Part shown: positions 10,069 through 21,588 of the stretch, piece after piece
How positions within the stretch are numbered: the first letter of the stretch is position 1
Layout: each line of letters begins with the position of its first letter
Source: Humulus lupulus
Taxonomy: Eukaryota; Streptophyta; Magnoliopsida; Rosales; Cannabaceae
Assembly (NCBI RefSeq): GCF_963169125.1
Contig: NC_084799.1
Coordinates: 64,960,643 to 65,024,642, forward strand
Reading direction: 5' to 3'
Length of the DNA: 64,000 bases
Translations under genes and position numbers: made by a program
Notes under the pieces: generated by a model
Seen by the model: the letters and a program-made list of their open reading frames with translations, nothing else
Database searches by the model: none
Told to the model about the DNA's origin: nothing

Positions 10069-13000
10069 ATGCGTGGCAGAAAAGGAAAAGACACACTTGT
10101 TCCTCTGAATCCTGAGATTGAAAAGTCTTGCAATCAAATCAGAAAGAACAAGAGAGAGGCCCAGAAATCTGTGAAGATGGCACAAAATGACGGGGATGGC
10201 AGGAATGTTCTAACTCCTGGAGTTGTACAAGGGGTTCAGGCTCAGACCAATGCTGAGAGGAGCCTGATAGATTATGTGCTACCCACTCTGACGGGAGTAC
10301 AAAATAGTATACGCCCACCAGCTGTAGAGGCCAACAACTTTGAAATAAAGCCCGCTATTCTACAAATGGTGCAGTCCTCTGTGCAATTCAATGGGTTGCC
10401 CTCTGAAGATCCTCACACCCATTTGTCCAACTTTCTAGAGTTGTGTGGAACCTTCAAATATAATGGGGTGAGTGATGACGCTATCAAGCTTAGGCTTTTC
10501 CCATTTTCTCTGAGGGATAGAGCTAAAAGCTGGCTGAATTCGCTGCAGCCAAATTCTATTGTCACCTGGCAAGATCTAGCTCAGAAATTTTTGTCCAAAT
10601 TCTTCCCTCCGTCCAAAGCTGCTAAATTGAGGGGAGAGATAAATAACTTTTGCCAGAATGACGGAGATTCACTGTATGAAGCTTGGGAACGGTTTAAGGA
10701 ACTCCTGAGAAGATGTCCTCATCATGGCATTGAACAGTGGATGCTAGTACAAAATTTCTACAATGGTTTATTTCCTACAACCAGAACCATTATTGATGTT
10801 GCAGCAGGTGGCACTTTTATGAGCAAGAGCGCAACTGGTGCTTATGAGTTGCTAGAGGATATGGCCACAAATAATCATCAATGGTATGAGGAAAGATCAT
10901 CAGGAGTTAGAAAGGTAGCTGGGGTGCATGCGCTGGATGCAATCACTGCTCTAACAGCGCAAGTAGCCTCTCTGACAAAGCAGTTACAACAGAGCAGTGT
11001 ATCTGTTAATGCGGTTCAGATGGCAGTGAGGTGTGAAATGTGTGGTGGTGCTCATTCTGTCGATCAGTGCCCTATCTGTATGAATAATAACACCCCAATG
11101 GATCATGCCCAAGTTCAAGCGGTGGGAAACTTTCAAAGGCCACTCAATAATCCATTCTCCAACAACTACAATCCTGGGTGGCGAAATCATCCCAATTTTT
11201 CATGGAAGAATAATCAAGGCCAACAACCTCAATTTCAGGGCCAATTTCAGAATAACATGCCTCAGCCACCTATGAATCAAGCTTCGTCATCACAACAGCC
11301 TAGGCCTCAACAATCAATGCCTCAATCTGAGAGGCCTAATGAACTGCAAGCTGCCTTGTTGACTCTTACTAATACTCAGACTCAATTTATGACTGAGACC
11401 AGATCCTCTATTCGAAACCTTGAGACACAGGTTGGGCAATTGGCCAATATGCTCAATAACAGACCCCAGGGAAACTTGCCTAGTAATACTGAAGTCAACC
11501 CCAAGGAGCAAGTTCAGGCAATTACTCTGAGGAGTGGGAAGCAAACTGAGCAGCCTAGACCTCCACAGGCAGTGGTTCAGAATAAAGAGATGGGTGCACA
11601 GTCTGATTCAGAAAGGGTTACTGAGGACCACCAGCAGTCTGAAAAGAGTCCGCCAGTTGTTATTGAGCAGCCAGTTAGGGTTCCATACCCTCAGAGGCTT
11701 AGAAAGACTACACTTGATAAACAGTTTTCTAAGTTTCTTGAGGTGTTTAAAAAGCTGCACATAAACATTCCTTTTGCTGAGGCCTTGGAGCAGATGCCCA
11801 GTTATGTTAAGTTCATGAAGGAGATTCTGTCAAAGAAAAGGAGAATGGAGGACTATGAGACTGTAGCACTCACTGAAGAGTGCAGCGCGATTTTACAAAG
11901 GAAGTTACCCCAAAAGCTGAGAGATCCGGGGAGTTTCACCATACCTTGCACCATTGGCAAGTTTGAATGTAAGCACGCCTTATGTGATCTGGGGGCAAGT
12001 ATCAATCTGATGCCCTTATCTGTGTTTAAAAGACTTGGTTTGGGGGAGGCAAAACCAACAACTGTCACTTTACAGCTCGCAGACCGATCGTTAACACATC
12101 CACGAGGTATTATTGAGGATGTTCTTGTGAAGGTGGATAAGTTCATATTTCCAGCTGACTTTATTGTTCTGGACATGGAGGAGGACACAGATGTCCCAAT
12201 TATTCTCGGTAGGCCATTTCTAGCCACAGGCCAAGCTCTTATTGATGTTCACAAAGGAGAGCTTAAGCTTAGAGTTCAAGGAGATGAGGTGGTCTTTAAT
12301 GTCTTCAAGTCTATGAAGTATCCGGTGGCTAGTGACAGTTGCTTTAGTGTGGATGTGATAGAAAAGGCAGTCTCTAAGAGAAGGATGAGCAGTGATGCCT
12401 TAGAGGCAGTATTATTGGGTGATGAGGGCGATGATGAGGATGATGCTGAGATCAGAGAATGTGTAAACTGGATAAACTCCTTCTTACCATATTGGAAGAA
12501 GTTTCAGGAAATAGCAGATGCGACTGATAAACCGCTAACCTCCATTCAGCAGCCACCGCCGTTGGAATTAAAGGTCCTCCCAGATCACTTGCGCTATGCT
12601 TATTTGGGAGAGAATGAAACTTTACCTATCATTGTGTCAGCTGACCTGTCAAAGGTAGAATTGGAGAAACTGTTGAGGGTTCTAAGGGAGCATAAATTGG
12701 CCATTGGGTGGACCTTGGCAGATATTAGAGGAATCAGCCCATCGACAGTGATGCATAAAATTTTGTTGGAGGAGAATAGCAAGCCATCCATAGAGGCCCA
12801 GAGAAGACTCAATCCATCTATGAAGGAAGTAGTGTTGGAGCAAATTCTTAAATGGTTGGATGTTGGGGTAATCTACCCAATTTCTGATAGCGCGTGGGTG
12901 AGCCCTGTGCAAGTGGTACCTAAGAAAGGTGGAATGACTATGGTGAAAAATGAGAACAATGAACTCATTCCAACAAGGACTGTAACGGGGTGGCGGATTT

Positions 13001-15465
13001 GTATAGACTACCGCAAGCTCAATAAGGCCACAAGGAAGGATCATTTTCCTTTGCCTTTCCTTGATCAGATGCTTGATAGATTGGCAGGCCATAGATACTA
13101 CTGTTTCTTGGATGGGTATTCTGGGTATCATCAAATCGCTATTGCACCAGAGGATCAAGAGAAAACAACCTTCACATGTCCTTATGGCACATTTGCTTTC
13201 AGGAGAATGCCATTTGGACTATGCAATGCCCCTGCAACATTTCAACGGTGCATGATGGCCATATTTTCAGACATGGTAGACCAGTGTATTGAGATTTTCA
13301 TGGATGATTTCTCTGTTTTTGGTTCATCATTCGACCTCTGTTTGGGTAACTTGGAGAACATGCTGCGTCGTTGTGAGATGGCAAATCTGGTGCTGAATTG
13401 GGAGAAATGCCATTTTATGGTGAAAGAAGGGATTGTTCTTGGCCATAAAATTTCAAATGAGGGAATTGAGGTAGATAGAGCAAAAATTTCTACCATTGAA
13501 AAGCTGCCTCCACCAGTTTCAGTCAAAGGAGTTAGAAGTTTTCTTGGTCACGCTGGGTTCTATCGGAGATTCATAAAAGACTTCTCTAAAGTGTCCAAGC
13601 CCCTCTCAAATCTGCTTATGAACGAAGTTGTCTTTGATTTTAATGATGAATGTTTGAGGGCGTTCAATTTCTTGAAAGAAAAGCTTCTTTATGCTCCAAT
13701 TGTGATAGCTCCGAATTAGGAATTGCCTTTTGAGTTGATGTGTGATGCCAGTGATTACGCAGTGGGGGCAGTTCTGGGACAGCGGATTGACAGGGTATTC
13801 AGGTCTATTTACTATGCTAGTCGGACTCTAAATGATGCTCAGCTGAATTATGCCACTACAGAAAAAGAGTTGCTAGCTATTGTGTTTGCTTGTGATAAAT
13901 TCAGACCATATCTGATTGGTAACAAAATAATTGTCTACACTGATCATTCTGCCATTAAATACTTGATGTCAAAGAAAGATGCAAAGCCTTGCCTGATTAG
14001 ATGGATTCTTTTGCTTCAAGAATTTGACTTGGAGATTCGTGACAAGAAGGGCAGCGAGAATGTGGTGGCTGATCATCTTTCTAGACTTGAGGTGGGGGAG
14101 ACTGAAAATAAGAAAGCAGTGCAAATCAATGATCACTTTCCTGATGAGCAGTTGTTTGGGGTAAGTGAGACTTTAGCTGTCCCTTGGTTTGTTGACATAG
14201 TGAATTTCTTGGTCGCCAAGATTGTGCCGCCTGAGATGTCAAAGCAGCAATTAAAGAAATTCTTTTCTGAGGTGAAACACTACTATTGGGAGAAACCTAT
14301 TCTCTATAGGCACTGTGTTGACCAGATTATCAGAAGGTGTGTTCCTGAAGAAGAGATGCAGTCCATTCTTAATCACTGTCATACTCAACAATGTGGAGGG
14401 CATTTTGGAGCATCAAGAACGGCGGCTAAGGTATTACAAAGTGGTTTTTATTGGCCTTCATTATTCAAGGATGCCAATGTTTTTGTCAAGGCTTGTGATA
14501 GATGTCAGCGAACTGGTAACATCTCGAGGAGAAATGAAATGCCTCTACAGGGGATTCATGAAGTGGAACTGTTTGATGTATGGGGCATCGATTTCATGGG
14601 GCCTTTTCCACCATCTTACAACAATGAATATATTCTATTGGTAGTGGATTATGTATCCAAATGGGTGGAGGCTGCAGCAACTAGAGCCAATGACGGTAAA
14701 ACTGTGCTTAATTTTCTGCATAAACATATTTTTACTAGATTTGGCACTCCCCGAGCTCTGATTAGTGATGAAGGGAAACACTTTGTGAATAAGCAACTGG
14801 ATGCATTGCTGGCTCGTTATGGAGTTTATCACCGAAAAGCTTTGCCTTACCATCCTCAATCAAATGGGCAAGTTGAAGTTTCAAACAGAGAAATCAAAAG
14901 CATCCTTGAGAAGACCGTTGACAGTTCAAGGAAAAATTGGTCGAAAAAGTTAGATGATGCGATTTGGGTTTACAGAACTGCATTCAAAACACCAATAGGC
15001 ATGTCTCCTTACAGGTTGGTGTTTGGTAAAGCATGTCATCTACCAGTTGAATTGGAACATAGGGCATTCTGGGCTATGAAAAAGTTGAATTTTGATTGGA
15101 GTGCCGCTAGTGAACGAAGGCTGTTGCAACTGAATGAACTTGACGAGTTCAAAAATGAGGCTTATGAGAATGCCAAGATTTATAAAGAAAGAACAAAGGC
15201 TTGGCATGACAAAAACTTAATCAGAAAAGAGTTCCAACCAGAGCAGCAAGTACTTCTTTTCAATTCAAGACTGCGACTGTTTCCTGGCAAATTGAAATCA
15301 AGATGGTCAGGGCCATTCACTGTTGTTCAAGTTTTTCCATATGGTTCTGTAGAAGTTCGGGGCAACTCAGGTGATTCCTTTAAAGTCAATGGTGAGATAT
15401 TGAAGCCATACTTGGGTGGTAGTTTTGATCAAGCGAAGTCTATCCTCCTTCTGAAGCCTCTCTGA
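10069..15465 (+). pseudogene. gag-pol: Athila gag-pol polyprotein, one nonsense codon
   Basis: One frame of 1799 codons with a single TAG at 13717-13719 (codon 1217). It replaces the Trp found at this place in the inner copy, between RT and RNase H. I chose the ATG at 10069 (MRGRKGKD, the usual Athila gag start); the frame is open 36 bases further upstream without an ATG. Domains in order: retrotransposon gag (about 105-235); a CX2CX3HX4C knuckle (about 322-334); protease with DLGAS at 640; RT with FMDD at 1077-1080; RNase H from about 1225; integrase zinc finger near 1437; catalytic D1508, D1567 and E1603 (D-D-35-E); and a C-terminal GPF/Y-like tail. It makes structural proteins and copies and inserts the element. 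Apart from the stop it looks intact. Confidence 0.95.
13717..13719 (+). other. Premature TAG between RT and RNase H
   Basis: The codon aligns with a TGG in the related pol at 24068-24070. The frame continues without shift on both sides. Confidence 0.92.
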
Positions 15466-16275
15466 AGAGGGGTTCAATGTCCAGCTAAATGACGTTAACG
15501 ACAACGCTTGGAGGAGGCACCCTATGTTTTACTTGTTATTTATTTTACTTTTGTATTTGTAAACAATGGATATTTGGTTTATTTTTGGAATTTTAGAATC
15601 GTGAAAAACGTGAAAAATGAAAAAAACTTTAAAAAAATAAAAAAATAAAAAAAATAGAAAATCCTTAAGGGCCGCAGCATAGCCATATGATGCCGCGGCA
15701 TTGGGGGTTCCAGAGGCCCATGGATTTTTGAAGTATAGGGGCGGGCCGCGGCATGGATGAGGAGGGCCGTGGCATTGAACCCCAGTTTTCCCAGAATATC
15801 GAGGCGGGCCGCGGCATTATACACTGAGATTTTATGCGGGCCGCGACATGGTCAAAGTAATGCCGCGGCCTGAGTCCGAAATTTGGGATAAAAAGCCCTA
15901 ATTTGGCCACATTCTCACTCATTATCACTTTCAGAATTTGTTCTCCTACTCAAAACCTCTTTTTCTCTCTAATTTTTGAGACTTCCATCAGCAAAGGAGA
16001 CAAAAAGAAGAACTTTTGTGCCATTCAAGTAAGTGTCTCCTATCTATTATAGTGCTTTTGATTGGAGAATAGTTTGCATTGTGGTATTGTGGATTGCTCT
16101 ATGCTTTTCTTGTGAGACGTTTAAGGGGTTTGTCGATTGTTTATCTGGGAATTAGTGTTTGGGCTGTTGATTGTGTTAATCAGTAAGTTTTGGGGGAGTG
16201 ACACCAAAGGGAAATTGTACTCTAAGTCTTGAAAACCTATTTGGGGGTTAGTTTGTTCTTGTTTTGAAAGACACT
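15466..16275 (+). promoter_or_regulatory. Spacer between pol and ORF2: palindrome array, TATA-like box, leader with an intron-like segment
   Basis: 15668-15870 holds seven copies of the same GCCGCGGC-type motif as the LTR (near 15668, 15689, 15744, 15765, 15805, 15837 and 15861). It is followed by a TATA-like ataaaaag at 15888-15895 and a pyrimidine-rich stretch from about 15905. A consensus donor gtaagt at 16029 and an AG at 16269-16270, just before the ATG at 16276, could bound an intron. I infer an internal promoter for ORF2 built like the LTR promoter. Confidence 0.5.
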
Positions 16276-17562
16276 ATGGGTCCTAAGAGAAATCCCCCTA
16301 GAGGTACCTTCTCAAAGAAAGCCTCCTCATCCCACACTCAACCACCACCAACACTACCTGCCCCAGCTAATTATGACACGAAATTATTTGTCAATAAGGA
16401 CGCAGCTGATTTATTTAAAAAGATTCATAAGAGATCGGTGGTAAGGGAAAGGGGGTTTGAGCTTAATGAGGCCACTGTTGTACAAAACCCTGCTTATGAC
16501 ATTATCAAAGCTGAAATAGTGCGACATAATTGGGGTTTCCTATGTGACTCTACTTATGTGGGCTCAGCCAATTGCTCTCAGATATATGAATTCTTTGCCA
16601 ACTTCTCATATCTTGATGCAGAACAGAACAATTTTATCAGGGGTAAATTGGTGCCTACAACATCTTATGCTTTTAACCAATTACTGGGCCTCCCCTCATT
16701 GTCTGCACAAGAGGATGAACATTGGCAGTTGGCCCATTTTGAGGAGCCCGACTATGATGCTGTGGCTGCCGTTTTGAGTGTGGAAGGTGCACGCTTTAAC
16801 TATCATAACGGAAAGCCCAGAGAGTTGTACAGGTGGCAGCTAAATCCAATTGCGAAGGTGTGGGTTTATTTTGTGAGTTCACGTTTACTGCCGACATCTC
16901 ATCTGTCTTCTATTGATCGAGAGCGCTGCTTGTTGGTGTATGCTATCATGACTCAAATGAAAGTTGAAGTGGGCCGCATAATCCGCTATAGCATTCGCAA
17001 CATTAGCAGATTCAATACTACAGCTGGTGTTGCCCATGGTACTTTCCTCTCGACTCTATGCAACACTTATGAGGTACCAGTCTACCCCAGCGATCTAGTC
17101 CGGAGGCCAATGGGGGCAATCAATCAGACTATGTTTACGGCATTCCATTCAGCCTCTCTTACGTCGCCTGCCTCTAGCCAACAAAATAAGCGCAGCCGGG
17201 CTGATGACACAGTGGACATCGATCAAGCTGAGGAGGAGGAAGCAGATGAAGCAGGTCCCAGTAACCCACCTTTGAATTTGGCAATTGGTGGACCGATTGA
17301 TGAGCACACGCAGTGCACACATGCTTGATTGGATTACCTTATTCAGTAGAATCAATACTTAATCCAATCGCATCATGCGCAAAATCAGCACTATAATGAC
17401 TTCATGGTGCAACAAAATGAGTACGGGCGGGTTCACATTGAGGAGTTAAATGCTTTAGTAACGAGGTGGACTATGAGCTCTGCTGATGAGAATTACTTCA
17501 CTCCTCCGCCCCAGTACACTCCATACCAGTGGCCACCTCCACCACCTCCTCCGCCATACTGA
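16276..17562 (+). pseudogene. Athila ORF2, 'putative plant transposon protein' domain; two in-frame stops
   Basis: The ATG at 16276 gives MGPKRNPP. The frame is open to TGA at 17326-17328, then continues in the same frame through TAG at 17347-17349 to TGA at 17560-17562. The central part (about residues 90-270) resembles the domain known as 'Putative plant transposon protein' (Pfam Transposase_32 type). It has a YEFFANFSY block, an RGKLVPTTSYAFNQLLGLP block, a W near the middle and an LLPTSH...ERCLLVYAIM block. The tail is acidic (EEEEADEAG), then Gln-rich, then ends in a proline run. It sits where Athila env-like ORFs lie, but I see no signal peptide or membrane segment. Its function is unknown. 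Confidence 0.75.
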
Positions 17563-17628
17563 TGTGGCGTCAGGTAAGTTCTCTTCCCTTGTTCTTTTCT
17601 TTATCACATTGGGGACAATGTGCATTTC

Positions 17629-17641
17629 AAGTTTGGGGGAG
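17629..17641 (+). other. Polypurine-tract-like copy 1
   Basis: aagtttgggggag, identical to the tract at the 3' LTR and 1.2 kb upstream of it. Confidence 0.6.
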
Positions 17642-18322
17642 AGCTTATTTTGTTTTGTTTTGTTTTGTGCGTTGCTTAGTTTAGTTTTTAGTCTGTTGTG
17701 TTATTTTCTGTGTTGTTTAGTGTAATTGTTAAACCATCATTCTTGTCTGTTGTTGCTTTGTCTTTGCTCGTGAAAAGGAAATTGAATTCAACAGTGTGCT
17801 TGGTTCAATTGTTTTAGAGTTTAATCTAAAAGTTTTGTGGGAAATTTTTAATATGTTTTGAAAATGTAACATTTTGGATTTTATTATATGAGCTTGACTA
17901 GGGTTGGTGGAATGACAAATTGACTTTGATAGAACTTGCATTATTTGGCCTTTGAGGCGAAATCCTTGATGATATGTGTTTAGAAAAGTGATTTAGGCAA
18001 TTTTATTGGATCGATTGTGCCTTTCAAGCCAACCTTGATTTAATTATCCTTAGTTACCCTTTTTGAGCCTTAAACTTGGTTTTTGTTCTTGATTATACTA
18101 TTTGAGCCTAAATTTCCTAACTTCTTTATTTTTGTTTTCCTTTTCCTTTGTTATCATAAGCATATAATTTGTGGGAAAGAAGAATGAAAACTAGTAAGGA
18201 ATTGGTATGATTGGAATGTAGTATGATTGTACAAAAAAAAAAAGAGAGAGAGAAGTCTTTGAGAAAAAAAAAAAAAGAATCACTTTGTCACACTCCTTGA
18301 TTATATAGATATAGAAAATCTT

Positions 18323-18335
18323 AAGTTTGGGGGAG
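18323..18335 (+). other. Polypurine-tract-like copy 2
   Basis: aagtttgggggag, identical to copies 1 and 3. Confidence 0.6.
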
Positions 18336-18849
18336 TGTGATTCAAAAAAAAAAAGAAAAAAAAAAGAAGAAAATGATGAAAGTGTTGTAATTTCTCTCTC
18401 TCTAATTATATAAAAGGGTGATTTTTGGTGTGGTGAAGAGAAATTTGGCTGGTTTCAAGGTTTTTATGCTTATGGTAATGATTGAGCCTAAATGACAATT
18501 TTATCTACCCTTGCCTAAGCCTAACGCTATAACCTGTGAAAGTCCTTTTGATTTCAAAACACGTGTTATTGACATTAGTGGAGAAGGTCAAGTAATGCAA
18601 GCATATTGAAGAGTTGGTTTGTGGAATTGTCTGGAATGAGTTGAGCACATATGATAGAATCCAAGTGTTGTAGTCATTTTCATGATATATTATTGATTTC
18701 CCTAATTGAACTGTACAAATTGGACTTTAAGGCAATTGAGCTGAAATTCTGGTTATAAATATTGCAATTGAGATTTCATGAGTTTTGACAAAGCATTGTA
18801 GAAGGTAATGATGGTTTAGCTTGTTCGTTTGTGTTTGTTTCTTTTTGTT

Positions 18850-18862
18850 AAGTTTGGGGGAG
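18850..18862 (+). other. Polypurine tract of the Athila element
   Basis: aagtttgggggag ends 2 bp before the 3' LTR TG at 18865, the position expected for the plus-strand DNA primer. Confidence 0.9.
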
Positions 18863-18864
18863 TT

Positions 18865-20102
18865 TGTTGAGTCTAGTTTTTGTTATGTTTTGGTGATGTT
18901 TTTAGAAGTCTTTTATTTCGTTTTTCTTTCATTTAGTGCGGGTTTATGCTTTGTTTGTCTGTCTTTGTGAATATCAGGAAGAATTGAGCATGTGGAAGAA
19001 AATGCCAAAGAAAGGGAAGAAATAACCAAGTTTTTCATCATATTTTGATAAAGAATGGTTCTCAACACAATTTGGAAGTGTTGGTGAAATTTTGGGATGA
19101 AAACTTGAAGAATTGAGAAATTCCTTAAGAGCCACGGCATGAGCAAAGTGGAGCCGCGGCTAGGGGGAAACAGAAGCATTGTTTTTTAAGGAAATCCTCG
19201 GGCCGCGGCATGGCTATAGAGAGCCGCAGCATAGATGGGCATTTTGCCCAGAACTCGTCGATGCGGGCCGCGGCATGGCTTCAGAGGGCCACGGCATGGA
19301 GAGGGCTTTTTGCCCAGGAATTTGGACACGGGCCACGACATAGTGTATGTAGAGCCGTGGCCCGCCTCTTTAAAATTTGAAATCCTAGGTTTTAATATGG
19401 CAAAAAAGAAGAGAGAAGGGACGTACGGATTGTGGATGAAGGCTGGTTTTGAAGGCTGAAGACCTAGAGTATTTTTACATGTTTTTCTTCTTCTTCTTCC
19501 TGATGTTATCTTTAATTTTTGTTGTGATTGGCATTATGGCTAGGAACTAATTTTCTGTTTAGGATGTTTAATTGAATCACTTGAATCCCTGTTATGAACT
19601 AATGCAATTTTTATATTCTTCTTCTTCAATTCCATATAATCTGTTCTTATAGATTGATTATTGATTGGCCATCTTTAGTCATTTACATATGTTTTTAAGT
19701 CAAAATCTGAGAAGTGAGATTTAATTCTGCTGTGGTTATATTGGACATAATTCTAATTTAGAACGAAAGTATCTGAATTAATTGTGTAACTGTTATTAAG
19801 TCGTTGAGATTAATGCTACCTGTGTGGTTCCATTTACCATAGAAATATAGGAAATTGTCACCTAGGTTGAGTTTATAATTCATAGTATGATTATAGGCTG
19901 CTGTATCAACTTGTTAATTGAATTAGGTTAAAAGAAGAAGAATTCACACTTTGCATTAGAGAATAATAGGGATGATAGTTGATGAGATTGAATATCCTAA
20001 TTGTTTCTTAGTGATTAAATTAAAAGTTTTTCTATTAGTTGTTATTCCATTCAATTTTTAATTATTGTTTCTGTAATTTATAGTTTCTTTTGGTGTATTT
20101 AC
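18865..20102 (+). repeat. Athila 3' LTR, first part
   Basis: It aligns with 8539 onward, including eight palindrome copies at 19132-19364. It is broken at 20102 (tttac) by the inner element and continues at 28126. Confidence 0.95.
20098..20102. repeat. Target duplication of the inner rearranged element, left copy
   Basis: tttac here and tttac at 28121-28125. The uninterrupted 5' LTR reads gtatttacaaaaatc at this place, confirming the insertion point. Confidence 0.95.
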
Positions 20103-21588
20103 TGTTGTGAATTTTCTAACGATTAAAATATGCGCAAGTATACACAGTCGACAACAAGTAATACAGTGATAGAGTATCAAAGTTCGTCTCCACAGGGACT
20201 TTTAAACTAAAAATAATGCAATATCAACTAATAACAGTTTACAATTCAGTGACCAAATCAAGAGAAAATTTGAGTGATTAATTCTGAAAATAAATGTAAA
20301 TGAGCAATTTAATTAAACTAAAAATCAGAGATCAAAATGAAGGAATTTTGTGTAGATTTCAGATACGAGAAAAATAGGTCTGGGTGGTTAATTCCCCTCT
20401 GTTTGTTTCAGTTGTTACAGCAATGGCTCAGCAATGGTTTAGCAATTGCATCAGAGTTAACATATTTCACAACGATCCAGTAGTTCTTTCCAAAACTTAC
20501 TGATAACGTTTACAACTCAACTCAACACATTCCTATATTAAATCAGGTTGCACACTGTCATTTAAACACCAAATCTCATGTTATACAAGGCAGCAAAACA
20601 TTCTTATTTTACCACTAAGATTTACCTAAAAAGGTACTTCTCTTGCATCAATTAAGTGGGATCGACTAGCCTAATTTCTTCCAAAATCAGATCTAGCTAA
20701 ATAATTGTTACTTATGGCCAGTAAACAACAATCAGTTAACATTAACAACACTTAATTGAACAACATCACAATTGCCACAACCATGCATCAAAACATTACT
20801 TCATAATATAGGGTTCATAACCACCCAAACCCTTAGGATATTAGTTCATAGCTGAAATTATAAACACCAATCCAGTACAGAAAAGTTCCATTGAGTATAA
20901 TCTGAAAACTAGATAAGAATTTAATACAAAATGAGGGAGAGAGAGATTAGAGAGATGAGTGGTGAGCTCAGGTTTCCCTTAGGCGTCTGCCTTCCTCTTC
21001 TCCTTTGTTTAGTACTTCCTTCTTCTCTCTTCTTTTTCTTTTTTTCTCTGTACTTTGCTTAGTGAAAATATGCAGAATTCTTCAAATATTCCCAGTGTCC
21101 TTCCATTTCGGCTGCCTCCCTTTTTTAGGGTACTTGGTTTACCCTAATTAGTAAGTCAAAGCCAATTGTGCCGTCTTGTCCTTTGCCACACCATCCATCT
21201 GACTCATTGTACAGCATTCTCACCACCTAGGCGTCACTTATTCTTCATTAAGTCCAGCTGGAATTTGCCACGCTTCTTCACTGGTCCCTGCCGATTGCTA
21301 CGTTGTGGTTGCTACAACATTGATAGAACAACAACATGCTATTTCCATATTTGTTCCCCTTCTTGATCCAAAGTTCCCGATCACCTATTCCAGCCTCCTT
21401 TCCTGCTTAACACATACACTAAACTACATAAATCACTCAAAACTATGACAATGCAAACACGAGGACCCTAGCTACACAGACACACTAAATTCTACACAAT
21501 TACACAAAATACAAACACATTACTCTTTTGTTTGGTATGAAAATTAAGTTTAAAGATATAAAAATAACTCTAAATCTTAGAGTTATCA
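20103..21588 (-). repeat. LTR of the inner rearranged element (1486 bp)
   Basis: On the minus strand it starts tgataactctaagatttaga and ends cacaaca. The minus-strand sequence just upstream is aagtttggggtgt (21600-21588), a polypurine tract, so this is a 3' LTR in minus orientation. The LTR start folds as aactcta...tagagtt, a hairpin shared with the solo LTR at 50452. It contains several attgct/agcaat half-motifs near 20405-20450 and 21295-21350. Confidence 0.88.

Larger units (their letters stand above)
17563..18864 (+). other. Athila 3' untranslated region with repeated polypurine tracts
   Basis: It is non-coding. It contains an inverted-repeat motif cacattggggacaatgtg (17605-17622), shared with the inner element, and three identical 13-mers aagtttgggggag at 17629, 18323 and 18850. 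It also contains A-rich runs (18230-18370). The last 13-mer abuts the 3' LTR and is the expected plus-strand primer. Confidence 0.8.

Noticed and set aside
12682..13158. 158-codon minus-strand ORF opposite RT (a similar one lies at 23030-23509)
   Set aside because: It is a shadow of the conserved RT on the other strand; it recurs in both elements because RT is conserved.
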